From JAUHXS01 sp965213575 (GTDB lineage Bacteria > Bacteroidota > Bacteroidia > Chitinophagales > JAUHXS01): a DNA stretch of 64,000 nucleotides. Positions 34,039 to 41,852 of the stretch are shown here, in pieces. How positions within the stretch are numbered: position 1 is the stretch's first letter; each line of letters starts with the position of its first letter. A model generated the notes under the pieces. The model was given only the letters and a program-made list of their open reading frames with translations. It did not search any database and had not been told where the DNA came from. Made by a program: the position numbers and the translations under genes. The stretch spans positions 1-64,000 of the forward strand of contig CBDBZN010000038.1 in NCBI GenBank assembly GCA_965213575.1, read 5' to 3'.

Positions 34039-36374
34039 GAAGACGTTATTTTTGCTAACTTTAAGCCTTCAGGACAAGGAATGGCCATGTTTTTAAATAA
34101 AGGAGAACTGTTTTTTGAAACAGCCGTTGGCAGTTTCGGCACGCAAGGCATCGCCGACCTGCGCGATGACAAATGGCATCACGTAGCAGTAAGCAGGACG
34201 GGCGGCATAGTAACCTATTATGTAGACGGCCAAAACGTGTATACCAAAGCAAACAATAGTAATATCAGTTCTACCCAAAAAATGACTATTGGTGCTGCCC
34301 ATCCTAGTATTCCTAATGCCACCCGTTTCAAAGGATCCATAAGGGATGTAAGAGTATGGACAACAGCCAGGACAGGAGCAGAAATAGCTGCTAATATGAA
34401 TGCCACTCTTACAGGCAATGAACCTAATCTAAGGCATTTGTGGCTACTGAACAAAGGCAACGGGCAAGTAGTAACCGACCTAAGGTTCAGCAGGCTTTAA
34501 CGGCACCAGAGGAAGCAATAATACCATTCAAGCCGCTGACCCAACCTGGAATGCAGAACTATCCGCCTCGTGCTTTCAAACCTTTACCCAAACCAGAGGC
34601 GATAAAAGCTATGAACTCACCAACCATTTAGGGAATGTGCTGGCAGTGGTCAGTGATAAGAAGGTGCCGGTGGAAGGTGAAGGAGAATGTGGAAGTTTAT
34701 ATCATCCTGAAGACCTAGTCTGTCATGCTGAAGTGCCCAATTCTCCGAGTTTAGAGACGCTTGGTTCAGCTGATTTTGCGGTGGAATTTTGGTTTTATTC
34801 TGACAGACCCGAAATTGTATCTGTTGACTATTTATTTACAAAAGCAAACAATAATGAGGGAATTAACTTTATTTTATATAATGCTCCAATATTTGGTAAT
34901 TCAAGGACATTTTTTTTTATTAATAATACTGATCACACATTTTTCTTTAATGATACGATGTGGGATGCTTGGCATCATATAGCAATATCACGACAAAGCA
35001 ATCAATTAAAAGTTTACGTAGATGGTATGCTTAATTATTCTGCATTAGACAATTCTGACTTTTCAAACGACGAGATTTTAACTATAGCGGATCCTGGAAA
35101 TATTTCAGCAAATAAATATTATATTGATGAAGTTCGAGTATGGAATACAGCACGAAGTGAATCAGAGATCGTTCAATACATGACAAAACCATTAACAGGT
35201 AATGAATCAGGTTTAATTGCCTATTATAATATGAATGAAGGGACTGGAACAATTATGAATGACTTAACCAGTAATAACAATCATGGAACCCTCTTTAATG
35301 GAATTGGTTGGGATACTAAAGCACCATTCTGTGCAGGACAATTACTCGCCTACGCTCCCGACATCAAATCTACGCAAGATTACTATGCATTCGGCTCATT
35401 AATGCCGGGTCGGTCGTTCAACGCTACGGAAAGCAGATTCGGGTTTAATGGAATGGAACAGGATCCAGAGGTTTATGGGACTGTTGGTACAAACTATACT
35501 GCCGATTACTGGGCTTATGATGCTCGAACTGGCAGAAGGTGGAATCCAGAGCCCGTTGTAAAGCCTTGGGAAAGTGTTTACGTCTACCTATCAGGGAAAT
35601 CCAATTTACTATAGTGATCCGAGTGGTTCGCAAACCGAAGAAGAAGAATTAAATAGCCCTGCAGGAGGTAAAGCCGCACCATTATCACCATCGGGTTCTG
35701 GTACAGAAGATGATCCATTTTTTACTTTAGGAGATATTACTCAAGGTGCTATTGATTTAGGAGAAGTGGTAGTACAGGCAACTGAAAAAATAGCTAAAGA
35801 GATTCAAGAAATAAAAACTCCTATAAAAACTAAATTAAGTAAAGTTGCCAGTGCATTAAGGAGAGCTGATGCTGCTTTGTTTGGTCAAGGGGAAAGAAGA
35901 ACAAACTTGAGAGGATTTCAGCAAACTACAAGTGGAACAGAAGGTATAAATGCTGATCAGGTTAAAGGAAAACCATCAAGACAAGTTAATCAAGATGATT
36001 TAGTTTTTCCATCTGGGTTTAATGGGGTTAATAGTCCATTAGATGTGATTCCATTTGCATTGGGTGCTTTTAAAGTAGGGCAGCAAATTGGAGGCGTACT
36101 CCCTAATAAAGCGAATGGCTCAATGCAAAGTGGAGTAACCCAAGAAGATGTTAAAAAGGTATCGGTAAAAGCTAATAATAATGCACATGGTCACATAGAT
36201 CAACAGGAAGCCTTAAGGGAAAGATTGCTCAATCAAGTAGGCTTAAGAGATATCAGCAGAGTTCAGTTTGATACTGGAGAAACAGGCTATGCTGTTACAG
36301 AAAACAATATAGCGAGGACTTCAAGGCTAGCCACTCCGGAAGAAGTCAGCAAATTTTCTAAATTTGTTAAATAA
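34039..36374 (+). pseudogene. 5'-truncated RHS-family gene with LamG inserts, frame interrupted twice
   Basis: The frame opens at 34039 just after DUF2461 and has no plausible RHS N-terminus, so this is the 3' part of a larger gene. In order: a LamG/concanavalin-like domain (WHHVAVSRTGGIVTYYVDGQ); after one base removed near 34482 the RHS phrase YELTNHLGNVLAVVSDKKV; a second LamG domain (WHHIAISRQSNQLKVYVDGM); the RHS core DYYAFGSLMPGRSFN ... RFGFNGMEQDPEVYG; and, after one base removed near 35575-35590, QGNPIYYSDPSG. The last about 245 residues are variable, with no motif I recognise, as expected for a polymorphic toxin tip. GC is clearly higher in the first 600 bases than around. The MORN lipoprotein gene follows after 8 bases. 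Confidence 0.8.
34047..34054 (+). promoter_or_regulatory. -7 element before the RHS fragment
   Basis: TATTTTTG matches TAnnTTTG exactly and lies just downstream of the DUF2461 stop. It could be the promoter of the gene that originally followed DUF2461 and now drives the truncated RHS frame. No TTG at 19-20 bases upstream is seen; the nearest is 25 bases away. Confidence 0.35.
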
Positions 36375-36382
36375 AGTAAGTG

Positions 36383-37234
36383 ATGCGAGGTAGTATATAT
36401 ATAGTAATATTAACTTTTCTTTTATTAAGCTGTGGAAGAGAGAGTCAAAAGGAATTTTATGCCAACGGTCAACTAAAGAGAGAAGCTCAGATAAAGGGTG
36501 GTAAATTGGATGGTCTCTATAGAGAATATTATGAAAATGGGCAATTGAGATATGACGGGACTTACAAGAGCGACAAAAGATCTGGGACTTATGCATTGTA
36601 CCATAAAAATGGAAAAATTGAGGAAAGCGGAACATATGTTAATGATCAAGTCCAGGGAAAAGTAAAGACATACTATGAAACTGGAGAATTATATTTAGAT
36701 GGCTTTTTTGAAAATGGTCAGCAATCAGGAGAATTGAAAGAGTATTACAAAGATGGGAATATCAAATCTATTCAGAGCTATATTAATGGAACGTTACACG
36801 GAGACATAGTATTTTATTATCCTAATGGAGAAATATTTTTAAAAGGTATAAAAAAGAATGACACGACTATTTACTACGAAGAATACTCAGAGGCAGGCGA
36901 AGTATTAGAAACATACCGAGAGCTGGTAGTGAGTAATATTCCAGATACCTTGAAGGTAGGCGAAACCCTAACAATTGACTTTAGCTATACTGGTCCAGTA
37001 GTATCCGATAGCTTTTTAGTGAGTACTTTGTTGTTTGATGAACCAGATCAAGAAATTCAATACTCAAAGAGTATCTTCTCTACTAATGGTAAAATACGCT
37101 ACGAATATACCTTTTCAAAACCTTCAAAATATCACTTAGTAGGCCATAGTAGCCTAAAGGGTGAACCCCTTGAAGAAAAGTTACATTACAAATTTTACGT
37201 AAAGCCATTAGAACCCTCTGTCCGTATTCTGTAG
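36383..37234 (+). CDS. MORN-repeat lipoprotein (YwqK-like), candidate immunity protein
   Basis: The product of about 283 residues starts with a lipoprotein signal (IVILTFLLLSCGRES, lipobox Cys near residue 17). It then has about six MORN-variant repeats of 22-23 residues with the core Y-x-N-G-Q-L-x-x-x-G-x-Y-x-x-x-x-x-x-G (for example YYENGQLRYDGTY, YHKNGKIEESGTY, YYPNGEIFLKG), and a beta-sandwich-like C-terminal domain. YwqK-type MORN proteins often sit behind polymorphic toxins as antitoxin or immunity proteins. The gene begins 8 bases after the RHS toxin tip, so this role is likely. A GTG at 36380 is an alternative start. The last seven codons and the stop lie inside a REP-like repeat. Confidence 0.75.
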   Translation: MRGSIYIVILTFLLLSCGRESQKEFYANGQLKREAQIKGGKLDGLYREYYENGQLRYDGTYKSDKRSGTYALYHKNGKIEESGTYVNDQVQGKVKTYYETGELYLDGFFENGQQSGELKEYYKDGNIKSIQSYINGTLHGDIVFYYPNGEIFLKGIKKNDTTIYYEEYSEAGEVLETYRELVVSNIPDTLKVGETLTIDFSYTGPVVSDSFLVSTLLFDEPDQEIQYSKSIFSTNGKIRYEYTFSKPSKYHLVGHSSLKGEPLEEKLHYKFYVKPLEPSVRIL

Positions 37235-37264
37235 CCGGGGGCTTAGAGGGCAGCGACTACGGAT
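37214..37264 (+). repeat. REP-like palindrome, copy 1
   Basis: The unit CCCTCTGTCCGTATTCTGTAG ... GGGCAGCGACTACGGAT can fold because TCCGTAGTC/GACTACGGA-type arms face each other. A near-identical direct copy lies at 37713-37762 and an inverted, more diverged copy at 37868-37915. This copy overlaps the 3' end of the MORN lipoprotein gene. Confidence 0.8.
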
Positions 37265-37274
37265 AAGGTAAAGG

Positions 37275-37712
37275 TGTCTCGTCCTAAAATAAGTTTACAG
37301 TTTTTAAATTAATCCTGATATAAATTTACAATTTAGGTTTAATCCTGTAATAGATTTACAGGAGTTTGTTTTTTAACATAATAGTTCTTCCATAATTTTT
37401 CTGTTTTTATTGGTTTAATTGAATGATGTTTTGATTAGGTGTTAGATTACTAATGCTCATATGAGGTCTGTCTTCATTGTATAATTTGATTATCTTAGGC
37501 AATAATTGCTTTGCTTCTTCAATAGTATTAATTTGATAATCAACAAGGTATTCTTCTTTGATAATCCCATTTACTCTTTCTGCAATAGCGTTTTCGAGAG
37601 GGTCTCCATTTTCTGTCATACTGATTTGTATTTTATAATCCTGCAATAGCTTTACATAGCCGGTGCTGCAATATTGAATGCCCCTATCGCTATGGTGTGT
37701 GAGCTGCAAATG
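37275..37712 (-). mobile_element. IS3-family insertion sequence remnant
   Basis: The left boundary TGTCTCGTCCTAAAATAAG (from 37275) looks like an IS terminal inverted repeat. The minus-strand frame 37407-37709 encodes 100 residues of the C-terminal integrase core of an IS3-type OrfB: LTHHSDRGIQYCSTGYVKLL, ISMTENGDPLENAIAERVNG and IIKLYNEDRPHMSISNLTP. The second catalytic Asp (HSD) and the Glu (NAIAER) of the DDE triad are present, but the first third with the first Asp is missing. The break is exactly at a REP-like repeat (37713). No matching second terminal repeat is visible, so the element is dead. Confidence 0.85.
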
Positions 37713-37762
37713 CCCTCTGTCCGTAGTCTGTAGCCGGGGCTTTGAGGGCAGCGACTACGGAT
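37713..37762 (+). repeat. REP-like palindrome, copy 2
   Basis: CCCTCTGTCCGTAGTCTGTA ... GCAGCGACTACGGAT has perfect 9-base arms (TCCGTAGTC and GACTACGGA). It is a direct repeat of 37214-37264, and the two copies bracket the IS3 remnant. Confidence 0.85.
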
Positions 37763-37804
37763 TCCAATATAATACAAATACTTAAAAATTGTTATCTTTA
37801 TGTA

Positions 37805-37852
37805 ATGGGATCAAGAGGATATAAGATCGATGATCAGAAATTAAATTTTTAA
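37805..37852 (+). pseudogene. Possible relict start of a REP-associated tyrosine transposase (RAYT)
   Basis: After a TATCTTTA box at 37793-37800, ATG 37805 opens a 15-codon frame, MGSRGYKIDDQKLNF, then stops. Bacteroidota RAYT proteins begin with a similar M-x-x-x-Y-K-x-x-D-Q peptide, and this relict sits between a direct and an inverted REP-like copy, the normal RAYT setting. The match is short, so this remains a guess. Confidence 0.3.
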
Positions 37853-37867
37853 ATTAAAAAGTAACAA

Positions 37868-37915
37868 GTCCGTAGTCGCAACGCATTAAGCTAAACTACA
37901 GACTAAGGACAGAAT
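37868..37915 (-). repeat. REP-like palindrome, copy 3 (inverted)
   Basis: GTCCGTAGTCGC ... ACTACAGACTAAGGACAGA is the reverse complement, with changes, of the unit at 37713-37762. With copy 2 it forms an inverted pair around the region holding the relict reading frame. Confidence 0.7.
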
Positions 37916-37988
37916 GGTGGGTACTCATGACCAACCATGTACATTTTATTTATGGGAGACTTACATTATCAAGTTCCATCCGATAGGA

Positions 37989-38015
37989 TTGGAGGTCGCA
38001 AATTGTGACCTCCAA
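37989..38015. repeat. 27-base near-perfect palindrome upstream of the Fic gene
   Basis: TTGGAGGTCGCAA and TTGTGACCTCCAA face each other around a single A, with only one G-T mismatch. It lies about 70 bases before the Fic start codon. It could be a transcription-factor site, an attenuator or another mobile palindrome. Confidence 0.7.
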
Positions 38016-38037
38016 ATTAGAACAATAAATAATTTAT

Positions 38038-38070
38038 GGATACATTTGGATACGTTTTGGATATATCCAA
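38038..38070 (+). promoter_or_regulatory. Candidate operator of the Fic gene
   Basis: GGATAC (38038), GGATAC (38048) and GGATAT (38059) are spaced by 10-11 bases, one helical turn. The last is inside the perfect palindrome TTGGATATATCCAA (38057-38070). It ends 14 bases before the Fic ATG, a suitable place for autorepression by the winged helix of Fic. Confidence 0.5.
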
Positions 38071-38084
38071 ACAAAATAGTAGTT

Positions 38085-39146
38085 ATGGATAAAAAATTAG
38101 AATTTACAGGGAGTGTTTATCAGCACATAATGAAACAGTTAAGTGTTATTGACAGCTTTAAAGGAAACTGGGAATCAGTAGAATTAAAACACAGCAAATA
38201 CCTAAACGAGCTTCGAAAAATAGCAACGATAGAAAGTATTGGATCTTCCACACGAATAGAAGGAGCAACTTTAACAGATGCAGAAGTAGAAAAATTATTG
38301 AAATCTGTAAAAATCACCAAACTTACCACAAGAGAACAACAGGAAGTTGTAGGCTATTATGAAACGCTGCAAATCATACTGGATAATTACAAAGACTTAG
38401 AATTAACAGAAAGATACATCCATCAATTACACGGAATATTATTAAAGTACAGCGGAAAAGACCAAAGCCACAAAGGGAAATACAAATCCTTATCTAATCA
38501 AGTAGTAGCCAATTATCCAGACGGAGCACAACGAACCATTTTTAGAACTACTGAACCTGCCATGACTGCAAAGGAAATGGAAGAATTACTGTTTTGGGTC
38601 AATGAACGCTTTGAAAAAGCAGATATGCATCCGATAATGATAACGTCAGCTTTTGTTTATGAATTTTTATCTATCCACCCATACCAAGACGGGAATGGAA
38701 GATTATCAAGGTTAATGACTACATTGTTATTGATGCGACAAGGTTATGAATTTACGCAATACATCTCTTTTGAACACATCATTGAAGAACGAAAAGACGA
38801 TTATTACAGGGCTTTGATGGAAGGTCAGAAAAACCGATACAAAGAAGATGAGAAAATAGATAAATGGATATTGTTCTTTTTAGATTGCATGGTTACGTTG
38901 ATCTATCGTTTAGAAACAAAATACGAGTTGTATAGTAAGTTAAAAAAGGACTTAAATGAAAGGCAACAGGAACTTATTCGATTTATTAAAAAGCAGAAAA
39001 AAGTACAAATTCGTGATGTAGAAGAAGCTTTTGAAAATCACTCCCGAAATACATTAAAAAAGGACTTGACTTATCTTGTAAATGAAGGTTTAATATTTAA
39101 AACAGGAACATTGAAAGGAACAAGATACCATCACGAAGAACGATGA
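38085..39146 (+). CDS. Fic family protein with C-terminal winged helix
   Basis: From ATG 38085 (MDKKLEFTGSVYQHIMKQL) the product is 353 residues. Domains in order: an N-terminal helical region with the inhibitory motif S/T-x-x-x-E-G-A-T in IGSSTRIEGATLTD (about residues 55-68), the Fic core with HPYQDGNGRLSR (the HPFxDGNGR active site, intact His), and a C-terminal winged helix (RQQELIRFIKKQKKVQIRDV). Fic enzymes transfer AMP from ATP to hydroxyls of target proteins; the EG-type inhibitory helix suggests self-inhibition. A longer start at 37914 is open but would translate the palindromes, so I reject it. The gene stands alone in the accessory island. Confidence 0.93.
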   Translation: MDKKLEFTGSVYQHIMKQLSVIDSFKGNWESVELKHSKYLNELRKIATIESIGSSTRIEGATLTDAEVEKLLKSVKITKLTTREQQEVVGYYETLQIILDNYKDLELTERYIHQLHGILLKYSGKDQSHKGKYKSLSNQVVANYPDGAQRTIFRTTEPAMTAKEMEELLFWVNERFEKADMHPIMITSAFVYEFLSIHPYQDGNGRLSRLMTTLLLMRQGYEFTQYISFEHIIEERKDDYYRALMEGQKNRYKEDEKIDKWILFFLDCMVTLIYRLETKYELYSKLKKDLNERQQELIRFIKKQKKVQIRDVEEAFENHSRNTLKKDLTYLVNEGLIFKTGTLKGTRYHHEER

Positions 39147-39257
39147 AATCAGCCCTAAGCCCCATACCGCAAAATCTTTACGTTTTTAAAATAAAAACTC
39201 CCAATCTTTTTGCCATCCCTTCTGTTGTTTTACCGTCATATTTTTGTATCAACCTCC

Positions 39258-39282
39258 GCTGGCGCCAGCTTGCAGCTGGTGC
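39258..39282. repeat. Palindromic repeat between Fic and recN
   Basis: GCTGGCGCCAGC is a perfect 12-base palindrome directly followed by TTGCAGCTGGTGC, a second related arm. It is GC-rich compared with the surroundings and ends at the recN stop codon. It looks like a REP-class element. Confidence 0.5.
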
Positions 39283-40941
39283 TTAAAATGACAGCAGTTC
39301 CTTTGCATTACTAATGGCCGCATCGGTCGGATTGTCGCCGCTGAGCATTTTGGCTAATTCCGTTACCCGTTCGTCGGTAGATAAAGATTTGATATTCGTA
39401 ACTGTTCGGTTGTTCAATTCTTTTTTATATACAAAATAGTGCATGTCGCCTTTGCCGGCAATTTGAGGCAGGTGGGTAATACAAACTACTTGATGAGCAG
39501 CTGCCAATTTTTCTAAAATATGGCCTACTTTAAGTGCGACTTCACCGGAAATCCCTGTGTCAATTTCATCAAATATCAGTGTCGGAAGAGCGGTAGAATC
39601 AGCAATTTGTGATTTTATACATAGCATTAATCTCGACAACTCCCCTCCGGAAGCTATTTTCTTAATATCTTGATATTCGCTCCCCTTATTAGATGCAAAT
39701 AAAAATTGAACGTGATCAAAACCAGTTGATTTAGGTGTTTCAAAATCAGATTTATTACTGATTTTTATGCTCGCATGAGGCATTCCTACATCATGTAAGA
39801 GGTTATTTATGGTTTTTTCAAAACTAGGAATAGATTTATTTCTATTTTCTGAGAGTTGCTTTCCAAAAGAGGATAATTCTTGTTTTTGCTGATTAATTTT
39901 AATATTCAACTGATTGATATACTCAGAAGAAGAATTAGTACGGTCTAATTTAGACTGTATATCATCTCTGGTTTGTAATAATTCTTCAACCGTTTGGGCA
40001 CCATGTTTTTTTTGGAGCCGGTAAAGTTGATCTAATGAGCGATTTATTTCGTCTATTCGCTCTTCATCATAATTAGTATTTTGCCCAAGGCTTTCCAATG
40101 ATCCCGATACATCTTGTAATTCTAGATAAGTGCTATTTACACGCTCTTGGATTAAATGGATATCTTTATCCATTTTAGATAAAGATTTTAAACTATTATT
40201 GACTTCATGAAGTTGTGCTAACAGCGTTGTATGATCTCCCTGGAAAGCTGCAACTAAGTGTGTGAGTTCTTTTTTTATATGCTCGGCACTATTGAGTTTT
40301 TTAAGCTCTTGCTCTAAAGCTTCTTGGTCAATATTTTCAAGATTAAAATTATTAAATTCATTTAATTGAAATTGAAAATATTCGTAATCCTGATCTAGTT
40401 TATCCTTTTCCTCTTGCAATTGCTCAAGTTCACTTACATTTTTTCGATATGCTTGAAAAACATTTTTGTATTGAGATAACAGGCTCTTATTATCAGCAAT
40501 AGCATCAATTGTCTTTAATTGAAAGGATTGGCTACTGAGCGATAGTGTTTCGTGCTGTACATGTAAATCAACTAATTGATTGCTTAACTCTTTTAGTATA
40601 GTTAAAGTAACCGGTGTGTCATTGATAAAAGCCCTTGATTTACCGGAAGCAGCTATCTCGCGCCTAATAATGGTTTTATCCTCGTAATCTATATCATTAG
40701 TTTGGAAAAAATTTTCAAGATCATAATGCTCAATGTCAAAATGACCTTCTATCACACATTTTTTTTCCTTATTATAAAGCACGTTACTATCAGCTCGTTG
40801 GCCCAATATTAAAGATAAAGCACCTAGTATAATAGATTTTCCGGAACCTGTCTCGCCGGTAATGATTGTTAGGTTTTTTGATAAATCCAGCTCTAGTTTC
40901 TCAATTATCGCATAGTTTTTTATAGAAAGATGCTGAAGCAT
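39283..40941 (-). CDS. recN: DNA repair protein RecN
   Basis: RecN is an SMC-like ATPase acting in double-strand break repair. The 552-residue protein has Walker A at the N-terminus (TITGETGSGKSIILGALSL, about residues 28-46), a long coiled-coil centre (about 150-370), the signature ASGGELSRLMLCIK and Walker B LIFDEIDTGISGEVA. Length and motifs are standard. It lies at the end of a minus-strand block, 4 bases after the corrected porD end; bamD, rpoZ, coaBC and porD precede it, an order typical of Bacteroidota. Confidence 0.97.
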   Translation of the reverse strand: MLQHLSIKNYAIIEKLELDLSKNLTIITGETGSGKSIILGALSLILGQRADSNVLYNKEKKCVIEGHFDIEHYDLENFFQTNDIDYEDKTIIRREIAASGKSRAFINDTPVTLTILKELSNQLVDLHVQHETLSLSSQSFQLKTIDAIADNKSLLSQYKNVFQAYRKNVSELEQLQEEKDKLDQDYEYFQFQLNEFNNFNLENIDQEALEQELKKLNSAEHIKKELTHLVAAFQGDHTTLLAQLHEVNNSLKSLSKMDKDIHLIQERVNSTYLELQDVSGSLESLGQNTNYDEERIDEINRSLDQLYRLQKKHGAQTVEELLQTRDDIQSKLDRTNSSSEYINQLNIKINQQKQELSSFGKQLSENRNKSIPSFEKTINNLLHDVGMPHASIKISNKSDFETPKSTGFDHVQFLFASNKGSEYQDIKKIASGGELSRLMLCIKSQIADSTALPTLIFDEIDTGISGEVALKVGHILEKLAAAHQVVCITHLPQIAGKGDMHYFVYKKELNNRTVTNIKSLSTDERVTELAKMLSGDNPTDAAISNAKELLSF

Positions 40942-40945
40942 AAGG

Positions 40946-41844
40946 TTATTTTTTTAAACCTTTTTTATATATAGAACTTCGGGTAGGGTCAGTTACTTGT
41001 AGCAATGCCAGCACCTGATCTTTTTTCTTCTTGAGATGCGCCTGAAAATACACCAACCAATTCCTCTGATTTGGCATTAAAAAAGATCCGGATGATCATC
41101 GTGTTTCGGTAATCATTATTAATAACTTGAAGCCGCTGGAGGCAATCTAGTATAACTCCTCTAGCATTAGCAGGATTTTTTATACATTACATCCATGCCA
41201 TTTCTATGATAATCGTAAATAATTTTATTGAAATCTCCATATTTAGAATTGTTGAAATTTTCAGCGATCCAATACCTGTTAAAACTTTTTTCAAAAGCTT
41301 TCCAACCTGGTTCTGAAGTATTTTGAGCATTATTGACTATGTTTTGGGCCTTTTGAAAATAAGGTGTGCCTCCCCCCGGGGAAAAAGATTCATAATCTAA
41401 TCCAACAACCATATAGCTATAAAAAGCAAGTGTAGCAGTAAGGTTATCAATAAAAGTATTATCGTTATAAGTCAAGGGTTGGTATTGTTCATATGAGAAT
41501 TCTATTTCGTCATCCACATGATTAAATAAAACTGAATTATAGCTACTATTATGAACCGGCCGGACTGATTTGATAGTAAAAGTGGCTCTAAATCTTGTTG
41601 CTGAGATTTCTTCTGTGATATTGATCAAAAGATTAACTTCAATTTTTTCTTCTTCTTGAAAGACATCATCGGTCCATTTTCTATTATTCATAAACTCAAA
41701 AACCGAAGTTTTGAGCACTTCAAAAACCTTTGGGTCATTTAACTGAAGTTTAGGTGTAACAACTTCTACACCGCATTTCAGCTCTTGAGCCCATAAATTA
41801 AGATAAGAAATAAATAAAATGAAAAGTATAATAAAAAGACGCAT
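40946..41844 (-). CDS. DUF4835 / PorD-like protein, frame interrupted twice
   Basis: The N-terminal part (signal peptide to about residue 19; then ELKCGVEVVTPKLQ, FMNNRKWTDDVF, PVHNSSYNSVLFNHVDDEIEF and DYHRNGMDVMY) reads cleanly from the start at 41844 but stops at 41167. Removing one A from the six-A run (41176-41181 on the plus strand) and one from 41031-41036 restores a continuous tail (NPANARGVILDCLQRLQVIN, then KDQVLALLQVTDPTRSSIY) ending at 40946, about 298 residues. That is the usual family length. The family is periplasmic and, as far as I recall, is annotated as PorD of the T9SS; its mechanism is unknown. It lies between coaBC and recN. Confidence 0.85.
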
Positions 41845-41852
41845 CGCATGTA

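Noticed and set aside
34440..34631. Plus-strand 63-residue frame within the RHS fragment
   Set aside because: It is an out-of-frame reading over the RHS segment that is explained once one base is removed near 34482.
37914..38084. N-terminal extension of the Fic protein by 57 residues
   Set aside because: The extension translates the REP end, the 27-base palindrome and the GGATA boxes, and does not look like a protein; ATG 38085 gives the normal Fic N-terminus.
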